A DNA stretch of 64,000 bases from Parapedobacter pyrenivorans (GTDB lineage: Bacteria; Bacteroidota; Bacteroidia; Sphingobacteriales; Sphingobacteriaceae), in contig NZ_BMER01000003.1 in NCBI RefSeq assembly GCF_014636865.1, positions 215 through 64,214 of the forward strand. Reading direction: 5' to 3'. A model generated the notes under the pieces. It saw nothing but the letters and a program-made list of their open reading frames with translations, ran no database searches and was not told where the DNA came from. Below, in pieces: positions 52,421 to 60,553 of the stretch. The first letter of the stretch is position 1. Each line of letters starts with the position of its first letter. The position numbers and the translations under genes were made by a program.

Positions 52421-55400
52421 ATTCCTAAAAAACGACGTATCACTATCCACCAGTCCATCTGCCAGGGCATTTTTGGCCGCCTGTAATTGCAGCACCTTCT
52501 CCTCTACCGTGTTGGGCGTTATCAACCGATATGCCACCACTTTGTTATTTTGTCCAATCCGATGCACGCGGTCTATTGCCTGATTCTCCACGGCAGGGTT
52601 CCACCAGGGGTCTATGAGGTAAACAACATCGGCTGCGGTTAAATTAAGTCCCGTACCACCGGCCTTAAGGCTGATTAGAAAAACACGTACCTCCGGATCT
52701 TCCTGGAAGGCATTGACGACCTGCTCCCGTTGCCGTGTAGCACCTGTGAGGCTCACATAAGTCACACCAAGATCACGTAACATCTCTTCTATCAAATGCA
52801 GCATCGACACAAACTGCGAAAACACCACCAACTTGTGATAGGGCGACCTGTCCGCGATTTGCTCTTTTAAAAGTTCAATTTTTGCCGAAACGGCGTTGTT
52901 CAGCATACCGTCCGGCAATAACGCGGGCGAGTTGCAGATTTGCCGCAGACGGGTGAGTCCGCGGAGTACGTATATGGAGCTTTTATCCAACTTCTCGCCC
53001 GAAAGGGCGCAGATAAAATCGCGGAATTCTTTTTCGTAAGCGTCGTAAATCTTCCGCTGATCGTCACCCATTTCGCAGTACAACACTGCAGTGACCTTTT
53101 CGGGCAGGTCCGCGGCAACTTCTTGCTTTGTGCGCCGTAGGATAAAAGGTTTGATTTTCGCGTGCAGCTCTTTTCGCCGCTTCTGGTTTTTAAACTGATC
53201 GATGGGCTTGGCGTATACGTCACGAAAATAACGTTTGTCACCAAGTAAACCCGGAGATGCAATCGATAGCTGACCATAAAGGTCAAATGAGCTGTTTTCG
53301 AATGGTGTACCACTGATCGCTATCCGGTTGCGCGCTTTTAGGAGGCGAACCGCCTTATACCGCTGCGAATCGGGATTTTTTATATTTTGGGATTCATCCA
53401 GGTATACGTAGTTGAATACAAATTCCTTTAAAAAGCGGACATCGGCCAACAGCGTCGTATAGGAAGTCAATACTACATCGTACCGCGCCATAGCTTCGGT
53501 CGATTTTGTGCGGCCAGAACCGTACCTTGTGAGCAACCGAAGCGACGGTGCCATCTCAGCCAGCTCATGCTGCCAGTTGAAAATCAAGGTAGCCGGAACG
53601 ACCACCAAATCGACCCCTGTACGCCCCGCCTGCCGTTGTGATAGCATGAACGCTATGATCTGTACCGTCTTTCCCAACCCCATCTCGTCAGCCAATATGC
53701 CGCCAAAATTGAGACCATCCAAGAAACAGAGCCAATTCAGGCCTTGCCGCTGATATGGGCGTAACCTCACGCGCAGTCCCGCCGGCTCATTCACAGGTCG
53801 GATCGATTCAATGTTATTAAGCCGTTCGCGGAGTATCTGCATCTCGCTAGCTGCCGCTTCATCTAACATAGCGGCATCATATAGCGTGGCGACCGTTTCG
53901 AAATTGGATTTTGCAAAGCGGATGGTTTCCTCATCAATCACCTCACCCGCTTGGAAATACCGAGCAAACTTTTCAATCCATTCCTGTGGGAGGATACCCT
54001 GTGTGCCGTCGTCCAATACCACATACTTGCTCTTATTGCGCAGTGCAGCCTGAACCTTCTTCAACGATGCCTTCTGCTTGCCGAAACGCACATCATGCAC
54101 CGCATTGAACCAATTGACACCGCTAATAACCTTGATTGTAATCGTTATTTTATTAGCATTTAATTTATTGCCACTCAATTCGTTGAAACCAAACACCTCA
54201 ATTCCTTCCTCACGCCAGGTATCGAATACAGGAAGGAACCAATCTTCGTCAAGAAAATATTGTTTATGTAAATAAAAATAATACAGCTGGTTGCCGAGCT
54301 GCTCCGCTAAATAAGGGTGTTGCTTGATCAGCAGCGTAATAAACGCCTGCTCAAAATCAGTATTCCGCGGAACCGTGAAATCATCACCTTTCTGGCCGAT
54401 AGCCTGCACTTGTTGCTCCGTGCGCACAGCCACCTCCGCCTCGCCATAACGGACCACGGGAATGATCATTACGTGGTCGCCGAAGTCAGACAAATAAATC
54501 AATCGCTCAGGCGCCTGCGAAAAACCCGCCGCCGCAAGTTGTCGCATCGTACCGGGTTTTACATCGGGATATACAATCCGGATGCTTATCGACAACTTAT
54601 CCAATAATTTCCGCTTGAATTCCTGATATTTACCCGTATGGATAAGCAATCGCCCCCCGTGTTCTTTCAATAACGTCATAACGGAAAGCAAGAGGGCATT
54701 ATCCAATAGATACAATACGCCATCGAGCAAGAAAAAACAGCCGAATTTAACGGACAATTCATGAAGGAAGTAACTCGTTCCTGCAATCGTGATCACACCC
54801 GTGATGGCGTAAAAGGGACCTTCCGCAGCGACGGTCAAACAGACCGTACGGGGGGCAAAAGCCATCTTTACGGGTAGCAGGGTTTTGGTTGAAAAATTTT
54901 CACCCAATTGATCATCGTGATAGTAGACGGGATAGCTGCCATCGTTTCTCACTAGGATACGCAAGGCATCCAAGTCTGAAGCTGTCCCTTTGCTGCCACT
55001 TACGTCTTGGATCTTAGCGATGGCAGCATAAAATCTCGCCTCCTCAATTCCTTGCGCCGATGGCACAAGGTCCAACGGCCGCATACGGATAAATGGTGCC
55101 TTTAGCTTACCTATCTTAGTACGCGATACATCAATAAGTTCCACCAGCAAATTGCGATAGTATTTATGCCTGCTGATCACCAGAACAGTCCTCGTCGGTG
55201 AGGGCAATTCTGGTGGTTGGCGGTGATGATGGTCGTCGGCCGTTTTGCCGAGTTCCAAAAGCTTGGGCGATGTAAGTGGCAGCAACCCGCTCATGCGGGG
55301 CCGGATGACCAAGCGGCCCTCCTCAAGCAAAGGCATCAGGTAGCGATCCAGATTGGGCTCGTGCTCCAGTCCATAGGCAACGGCCGCCTGCCGTAACCTT

Positions 55401-55750
55401 CGTTGCCTAATGTTAACCAGGAAAAATACACCCAACTCCTCACGACGAAGGATAGCCAGCAGTACCGTTGCTTCTGCGGTGGTAAGCAAATCCGGTGCAG
55501 CGTGTGTGTCACTTGAAACCGTTACATGGCCATCTTCCTGAATCACCGCCACAGTGACGCGATCACCATGCATGGGCCGACTCGTAAACAATCCGGCGTC
55601 TACCTCCATTTCCATAGCCCGTACAGCCAATACTGATGTCGTTTCCACCACCTGCATTCCCCCAGTTGCCGAAGTGATCGCCGCTTCGGAAAGTTGGTCT
55701 AGGGTTACGTCACGAAAAACAAAAATATGACCTTCCGGGGATCCAAGCAT
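52388..55750 (-). CDS. SNF2-family helicase
   Basis: 1120 residues from the ATG at 55750. C-terminal half holds the SNF2 motor: ILADEMGLGKTVQIIAF (motif I), YLDESQNIKNPDSQ (II), RIAISGTPFENSSFDLY (III), and the C-terminal lobe with VVFSQFVSMLHLI, SLKAGGTGLNLTAADVV and DPWWNPAVENQAIDRVHRIGQ. The N-terminal 600 residues are specific to bacterial SNF2 proteins. An ATP-dependent nucleic acid translocase, role unknown. Confidence 0.93.
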   Translation of the reverse strand: MLGSPEGHIFVFRDVTLDQLSEAAITSATGGMQVVETTSVLAVRAMEMEVDAGLFTSRPMHGDRVTVAVIQEDGHVTVSSDTHAAPDLLTTAEATVLLAILRREELGVFFLVNIRQRRLRQAAVAYGLEHEPNLDRYLMPLLEEGRLVIRPRMSGLLPLTSPKLLELGKTADDHHHRQPPELPSPTRTVLVISRHKYYRNLLVELIDVSRTKIGKLKAPFIRMRPLDLVPSAQGIEEARFYAAIAKIQDVSGSKGTASDLDALRILVRNDGSYPVYYHDDQLGENFSTKTLLPVKMAFAPRTVCLTVAAEGPFYAITGVITIAGTSYFLHELSVKFGCFFLLDGVLYLLDNALLLSVMTLLKEHGGRLLIHTGKYQEFKRKLLDKLSISIRIVYPDVKPGTMRQLAAAGFSQAPERLIYLSDFGDHVMIIPVVRYGEAEVAVRTEQQVQAIGQKGDDFTVPRNTDFEQAFITLLIKQHPYLAEQLGNQLYYFYLHKQYFLDEDWFLPVFDTWREEGIEVFGFNELSGNKLNANKITITIKVISGVNWFNAVHDVRFGKQKASLKKVQAALRNKSKYVVLDDGTQGILPQEWIEKFARYFQAGEVIDEETIRFAKSNFETVATLYDAAMLDEAAASEMQILRERLNNIESIRPVNEPAGLRVRLRPYQRQGLNWLCFLDGLNFGGILADEMGLGKTVQIIAFMLSQRQAGRTGVDLVVVPATLIFNWQHELAEMAPSLRLLTRYGSGRTKSTEAMARYDVVLTSYTTLLADVRFLKEFVFNYVYLDESQNIKNPDSQRYKAVRLLKARNRIAISGTPFENSSFDLYGQLSIASPGLLGDKRYFRDVYAKPIDQFKNQKRRKELHAKIKPFILRRTKQEVAADLPEKVTAVLYCEMGDDQRKIYDAYEKEFRDFICALSGEKLDKSSIYVLRGLTRLRQICNSPALLPDGMLNNAVSAKIELLKEQIADRSPYHKLVVFSQFVSMLHLIEEMLRDLGVTYVSLTGATRQREQVVNAFQEDPEVRVFLISLKAGGTGLNLTAADVVYLIDPWWNPAVENQAIDRVHRIGQNNKVVAYRLITPNTVEEKVLQLQAAKNALADGLVDSDTSFFRNLDREGLLGLL

Positions 55751-55884
55751 CTGCAAACTTACCTAAATTGCACTTAGAAATCAATCCAACAATTTACAGG
55801 TGGCAGTACAACCGGCGAAGGAGAAAAGTAAATATTGCGTTACGAAGCTACCACTTAGTCCGTTGCTTTGCTAACTTTATCGCT

Positions 55885-56382
55885 ATGAAAGGGTGTTTGA
55901 TACTCACCGTCGCAATCGCCGTATTTTCGGCAAGCGGTTTACAAGCACAACAGGAAGTTCCACTGACCACGCTGGATGCGCTTGAGCGGCGATTGGAAAA
56001 CGGCGCGGATACTACTTTTGTGATCAATCTGTGGGCTACGTGGTGTGCACCGTGTGTGGCCGAAATGCCGCATTTTGAGCGATTGCAACAGGTCTATGCC
56101 GCTAAACCTTTACGGATTCTTTTTGTTTCATTAGATACCAAGAAAGATCAGGATGCAGTGGCAAAATTCGTTGATACGAAAGGATTAAAAAATGAAGTAT
56201 GGCTCCTCGATGAGAAAAATGAGCAACATTTCATTCCAGCGATCAGCGCGGAATGGTCGGGAGCGATACCCGCCACATTATTCGTAAACAAAAGCAAGGG
56301 AGTTCGGATTTTCAAAGAACAGGAATTCGATTACCAACAGCTCGAAAATAGTTACTTGTCAATTGTTCAACAAAAAAATTAA
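55885..56382 (+). CDS. TlpA-like periplasmic thioredoxin
   Basis: 165 residues from the ATG at 55885, giving a signal peptide (LILTVAIAVFSASGLQAQ). Active site LWATWCAPCVAEMP, cis-Pro in GAIPATLF. Likely a reductant for cytochrome c maturation or envelope disulfides. The next thioredoxin-like gene follows after 3 bp. Confidence 0.92.
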   Translation: MKGCLILTVAIAVFSASGLQAQQEVPLTTLDALERRLENGADTTFVINLWATWCAPCVAEMPHFERLQQVYAAKPLRILFVSLDTKKDQDAVAKFVDTKGLKNEVWLLDEKNEQHFIPAISAEWSGAIPATLFVNKSKGVRIFKEQEFDYQQLENSYLSIVQQKN

Positions 56383-56385
56383 GCC

Positions 56386-57000
56386 ATGAAAGCAATGAAC
56401 GTTTTAGGGGTTGCACTGGTGGGTCTTATGATTTCGGCCAGCGCACCGGTATCCAGTCCGGGATACCAAATCGGCGATGTTGTAGAAGACTTCCGCCTTA
56501 AGAATGTAGATGGCAACCACGTGTCACTAACCGATTATCCCGATGCGAAAGGATTTATCGTAATCTTTACCTGCAATACCTGTCCGGTAGCCAAAGGTTA
56601 CGAAGATCGCATTATCGCGTTGGATCGACAGTATAAATCGCAGGGCTATCCGGTGATCGCCATCAATCCCAATGATGCCGGTGTGGACCCGGGGGAATCT
56701 TATGAACAAATGCAGCAACGCGCTACAGACAAAGGGTTTACCTTCCCGTATTTGCTAGACCCCGATCATACCATCACGAAAAAATTTGCCGCAACGCATA
56801 CGCCACATACTTTTCTGCTGCAAAAAGACGGAGATGACCATGTGTTGCGATACATTGGCGCCATCGATAATGACAGCCGGAGTGGCAATCCCGATACGAA
56901 ATTTGTGGAAGACGCCATCGCCGCTTTGCAACAGGGTAAAGAACCCGATCCAGCCACGACCAAAGCAGTTGGCTGCGCGGTCAAATGGAAAAGCACATAA
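56386..57000 (+). CDS. AhpC/TSA-family redoxin, exported
   Basis: 204 residues with an N-terminal signal (GVALVGLMISASAPVSS). DFRLKNVDGNHVSL and the redox segment FTCNTCPVAKGYEDRI with two cysteines spaced CNTC, and THTPHTFLLQ. Similar proteins act in the periplasm as thioredoxin-linked peroxidases. Coupled to the TlpA-like gene before it. Confidence 0.9.
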   Translation: MKAMNVLGVALVGLMISASAPVSSPGYQIGDVVEDFRLKNVDGNHVSLTDYPDAKGFIVIFTCNTCPVAKGYEDRIIALDRQYKSQGYPVIAINPNDAGVDPGESYEQMQQRATDKGFTFPYLLDPDHTITKKFAATHTPHTFLLQKDGDDHVLRYIGAIDNDSRSGNPDTKFVEDAIAALQQGKEPDPATTKAVGCAVKWKST

Positions 57001-57012
57001 GCGTGCATTCGT

Positions 57013-58323
57013 TCAATCCACCAACGGCAACAGCAAACAAAACCGGGTGCCCCGCTCCTGCTCACTATCGAATGTGAGGAGTCCGCGTTGTGCAAGCGCA
57101 TACTCGTTGCAAAGAAATAATCCAAGCCCAATGCCACGCTCGTTGTTTGTACCGTACGTGGACCGTGTCTTTAACGAAAACAAACCCGCCTGTTGTTCCT
57201 TGGGTATACCGATTCCGTTATCTTCGACAACAATCTGGCAATAGGTGTCAGACTGCGTAACAATGACCCGGATAAGCCCGCCCGGCAGTGTAAACTTAAT
57301 GGCATTGGCAACGAGGTTTCGGACGATCAATTGAAGCATATCGCGATCTATCAGCGCGTGCAGCGCACCGTCGATGTCAGCGCCCAGCGTAATGCCCTTC
57401 TGGCTGGCATAAATCTTTTGAATATCAATAACTGGTTGAAGTACATGCTGTATATTATTGCGTACCAGTTCCAAACGGAATCCGCGCAACTGGCTTTGGG
57501 ACCATACTAACATATTTGAAAGCATTTCTTGCGAGCCGTGCAGCGCATTGGCCAGCCCACGTTCCACCTGCTTTCGCTCATCCGGCGTAAGCCGATCACT
57601 GGCAATCAAACGGACGTAGCTATGTAGGGAAGATAAAGGCGCCTGTAGATCATGCGAAATGATGGAAAATAGCTTGAGTTTTTCGTCATTCAATCGCTCG
57701 AGTTCAATCGTTTTCTGCTCGGCTGTCCTTTTTTCCTTGTTGTAAGCTTCCTTAAGGTAAAATAGGCTAAAGAAACTGACGACAATACCTGTTCCGTAAG
57801 TGAACGCGATATCGATAAATAAGGCCTTTTCATCTGCATAGGAAACCCGAATCAGTTCGGGATGATGATATTCAATCAACAACAAGCTAAATACGACAAG
57901 CAGACAAAGCGCCACCCAAAGACCATACAGTTTTTTTGGCGAAACGATGATGATGAGTATAAACGCCAGCATGAATGACAGCAGTGAGGCACCGCGAATC
58001 CCTGCGCTGAAGAAATAATTGACTGCAAACAGAAAAACAACCAAGCCCGATGATATCGCTACACTCAGCACCATCCGTCGCTGAAAACGAGCCAGGTAAT
58101 AGATGTATACAAGGATCAAGGTAAGAACGGCAAAAATGACGGCAGTCGCCTCCAATCCAGAAAAATAGTTGAAGGGAATATTGAAAGCCATAATAAAAAT
58201 GGCAATCAGGCAAATCGAATTGAATAGCCGGTTTTCCAGGGTCAATATCGCCCGGTTACCGATTAAAAAACTAAGGTATCGACTAATATATCCTGCTACT
58301 CTTTGAAGAAGTTTAGAGGTCAT
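57013..58323 (-). CDS. Membrane histidine kinase
   Basis: 436 residues. Six hydrophobic spans in the first 200 residues, then coiled coil, the H-box FSIISHDLQAPLSSLHSYV, N-box RNLVANAIKFT, G1 EDNGIGIP and G2 GLGLFLCNEYAL. Hybrid receiver is absent, and no response regulator gene lies beside it, so its partner is unknown. It appears to be transcribed from the near-leaderless promoter at 58328. Confidence 0.9.
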   Translation of the reverse strand: MTSKLLQRVAGYISRYLSFLIGNRAILTLENRLFNSICLIAIFIMAFNIPFNYFSGLEATAVIFAVLTLILVYIYYLARFQRRMVLSVAISSGLVVFLFAVNYFFSAGIRGASLLSFMLAFILIIIVSPKKLYGLWVALCLLVVFSLLLIEYHHPELIRVSYADEKALFIDIAFTYGTGIVVSFFSLFYLKEAYNKEKRTAEQKTIELERLNDEKLKLFSIISHDLQAPLSSLHSYVRLIASDRLTPDERKQVERGLANALHGSQEMLSNMLVWSQSQLRGFRLELVRNNIQHVLQPVIDIQKIYASQKGITLGADIDGALHALIDRDMLQLIVRNLVANAIKFTLPGGLIRVIVTQSDTYCQIVVEDNGIGIPKEQQAGLFSLKTRSTYGTNNERGIGLGLFLCNEYALAQRGLLTFDSEQERGTRFCLLLPLVD

Positions 58324-58327
58324 CGTA

Positions 58328-58335
58328 CAAAAGTA
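58328..58335 (-). promoter_or_regulatory. -7 element of the histidine kinase gene
   Basis: TACTTTTG on the minus strand ends 4 bp before the ATG at 58323. As in 44259-44266, transcription would begin close to the start codon. No TTG at the -33 spacing was found. Confidence 0.45.
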
Positions 58336-58586
58336 CGCAAAGTAATTGAAGAAATTTTTTATTTCATAGGTTAATGGATGGCAGTCCGACCGATCAAATA
58401 AGCGCTTATTTCGAAAGAGATTTTTTTTATAGAATATATAAGTATCGGTTTAAACCACAGTCAATAAATATGACACCGAGCAAACGCTATACGTTGCAAT
58501 ATCATTTAAATATTACGACCTTTGTAACGTAGCGGGTTGGGTAGCTAAGTAGTTATCGGATTCGGACACATTTAAATGCGCAACGG

Positions 58587-58913
58587 ATGGTAACAATAAC
58601 AGAAAAAGCAAAGCAACGTATCCTTGACATCATGGACAAAGAAAGCTATGATGGTACTTATTTCGTGAGGGTAGCAGTGGAAAGCGGCGGTTGCTCAGGA
58701 TTAAGTTATAGATTGAACTTCGATAACGAAGAAAAGAAGGGCGACCAGCTCTTTGAAGACAAGGGCATCAAGGTCTGCTTGGATATAAAATCTTACCTGT
58801 ATTTGGCGGGCACTGAACTGGATTATTCGGATGGCCTCAATGGAAAAGGGTTTGAGTTTCATAACCCCAATGCCTCACGCACATGCGCTTGTGGCGAGAG
58901 CTTCGCGGTGTGA
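58587..58913 (+). CDS. HesB/IscA-type Fe-S assembly protein
   Basis: 108 residues with the three cysteines of the A-type carrier family: GGCSGLSY near 37 and RTCACGESF at the end. Also VAVESGG and KGFEFHNPNA. Receives Fe-S clusters from the Isc/Suf scaffold and passes them on. Upstream 263 bp contain no other gene; a -7-like GACCTTTG precedes it with one mismatch. Confidence 0.94.
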   Translation: MVTITEKAKQRILDIMDKESYDGTYFVRVAVESGGCSGLSYRLNFDNEEKKGDQLFEDKGIKVCLDIKSYLYLAGTELDYSDGLNGKGFEFHNPNASRTCACGESFAV

Positions 58914-58927
58914 AGCTTTTTATCCAG

Positions 58928-59662
58928 TTATCTTAATGCAAATAAATCGTCTACGCCCAACAGTCTGCGGCAGGTAAATCCTTCGGCATACTTCGCTCCG
59001 ATATATTTACCGTATTCCCTCGCCCGGCCCTCGATGTATTCCAAGAAATCGGGCTTTGAAATGTAGGTTTCAGGCTCGTCAGACGTATATCCGTCGTTGT
59101 AGAACTGGGATTGAAACGCCTTGATCGCACTGATTTTACCCTCCCACTGATCCGTGACGTCCACGACGATATCCGGCTTAATGTAGTAATCCTGGATCAA
59201 TTGCAGTACCATGCGCGGACGATGTGGGGATTGAGTAACCCGGCCATCAGCGGTTTCTATTTTACGTAGACCTGCTAAAAAGACCGAATCGTTAATGAGA
59301 TCACCTGCCCGTCCATGGTCGGGATGCCGGTCATACAGCGCATTGGAAATGATGATGTCTGGTCGATATTTGCGTATGGATTGGATGACCTGCAATTGAT
59401 GCGCGTCGTCATTACGAAAAAAGCCATCGCGGAAGCCCAGGTTTTCCCTGATTGATACCCCCAGCTTCGCGGCTGCATCCTGCGCTTCCACATCGCGGGT
59501 TTCCGGTGTTCCGCGGGTACCTAACTCCCCTCGTGTCAAGTCAACGATTCCAACCTTCCTGCCCATTGCCACATGTTTAAGAATCGTGCCTCCACAACCC
59601 AACTCGGCGTCATCAGGATGAACGGCAATGACCAAAATATCCAATTTATTATTATTTCCCAT
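58928..59662 (-). CDS. bshB1: Bacillithiol biosynthesis deacetylase BshB1
   Basis: 244 residues from the ATG at 59662 (the frame extends to a GTG at 59674). LmbE/PIG-L fold: VIAVHPDDAELGCGGT (zinc-binding HPDD), RGELGTRGTPETRDVEAQDAA, YDRHPDHGRAGDL and FTCRRLLGVDDLFAL. Deacetylates GlcNAc-malate for bacillithiol, the low-molecular-weight thiol of this phylum. Confidence 0.94.
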   Translation of the reverse strand: MGNNNKLDILVIAVHPDDAELGCGGTILKHVAMGRKVGIVDLTRGELGTRGTPETRDVEAQDAAAKLGVSIRENLGFRDGFFRNDDAHQLQVIQSIRKYRPDIIISNALYDRHPDHGRAGDLINDSVFLAGLRKIETADGRVTQSPHRPRMVLQLIQDYYIKPDIVVDVTDQWEGKISAIKAFQSQFYNDGYTSDEPETYISKPDFLEYIEGRAREYGKYIGAKYAEGFTCRRLLGVDDLFALR

Positions 59663-59704
59663 AGTTATGTACACAATGATTTCGGCCCAAAATTAACGAA
59701 GTAT

Positions 59705-60328
59705 TCAAAAATACCGATAGGCAGGCCGCTCCAGGCTCCGGATAATATTCTCTATTTCGAAATCCTCCTCCGCGTTATACGTGCTTTTGAGGTTATGCCC
59801 AAATACGCGGGCAACGGACTGGTAGAAAAAAGCGGTGACCCCACCTCTTAATTCCTTGACCACCTCATAGCTGGAATTGCCTGTTTGACGGTCGATGAGC
59901 TTAATCAGTATCTCTCCCTGTGAGATGGTCAGGTTTTTCACTTCCCGATTAAACATGTCTTTGATTTCCTTTTCACAAGCTTTCACCAATCGCTTTTGCT
60001 CGCGCCGGTTGCCGGTCACGGCCAAGTCACGATAAAGCTGCTGATACCTGCTCTGCGCGTATTTTGCATACGGCAACACCTTGATTACGTTGTAACGCAG
60101 CCTCAGGTAACGCGCCTTATCTTCCGGGCTTTTGAAAATACGTTTGCGCGTCACGTCAACTTCAGGTATCAACATCCATGGCAGGCGCTCTCCCTCCACT
60201 TCGGTTGTGGGCACAAGCCGGGGTTGCGGCCGTTGGGCCTGCGATCGCCCGGAAAGCGTATCTTGCGCCATCACGCTACTTACAAGTAACACGGCTCCTA
60301 CAAATAACACCACTCGGAAGCAACCCAT
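59705..60328 (-). CDS. DUF4294 family exported protein
   Basis: 207 residues from the ATG at 60328 (a TTG lies three codons earlier). Signal peptide (VVLFVGAVLLVSSVMAQ), then the DUF4294 pattern RLRYNVIKVLPYAKYAQ, KACEKEIKDMFNREVKNLTISQGEILIKLIDRQTG with the short form SYEVVKELRGG. Restricted to Bacteroidota; function unknown. A promoter with TAAGTTTG lies about 85 bp upstream. Confidence 0.9.
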   Translation of the reverse strand: MGCFRVVLFVGAVLLVSSVMAQDTLSGRSQAQRPQPRLVPTTEVEGERLPWMLIPEVDVTRKRIFKSPEDKARYLRLRYNVIKVLPYAKYAQSRYQQLYRDLAVTGNRREQKRLVKACEKEIKDMFNREVKNLTISQGEILIKLIDRQTGNSSYEVVKELRGGVTAFFYQSVARVFGHNLKSTYNAEEDFEIENIIRSLERPAYRYF

Positions 60329-60413
60329 TTTATGCAATATTCAAAATTATCCGTATATTTATATGATTAAACAAAAAGACGAAAAACGCGTCCAATAATC
60401 CATTACGGATATA

Positions 60414-60444
60414 CAAACTTAGACAAAGTTGCTTTTATATACAA
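60414..60444 (-). promoter_or_regulatory. Promoter of the DUF4294 gene
   Basis: Minus strand TTG (60444-60442), 20-bp spacer, TAAGTTTG (60421-60414). A 12-bp inverted repeat (AAAGTTGCTTTT at 60425-60436 and its exact complement at 60465-60476) overlaps its spacer. Confidence 0.6.
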
Positions 60445-60510
60445 TTTATAATCATGTTAAATAGAAAAGCAACTTTGGCTGTCTCTCCGCTACAACTGAG
60501 AGACAACTTT
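60425..60510 (+). repeat. Nested inverted repeats upstream of the RelA/SpoT gene
   Basis: A perfect 12-bp inverted repeat (60425-60436 and 60465-60476, 28-bp loop) is followed by GTCTCTC/GAGAGAC (60481-60487, 60498-60504). The sequence CAACTTT recurs at 60470-60476 and 60504-60510, so AAAGTTG at 60425 could pair with either, giving two mutually exclusive folds. This resembles an attenuator or operator. Confidence 0.5.
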
Positions 60511-60553
60511 TATGGTGGAAATATAGAAATTATCAACAACAACGGTGATAGGT

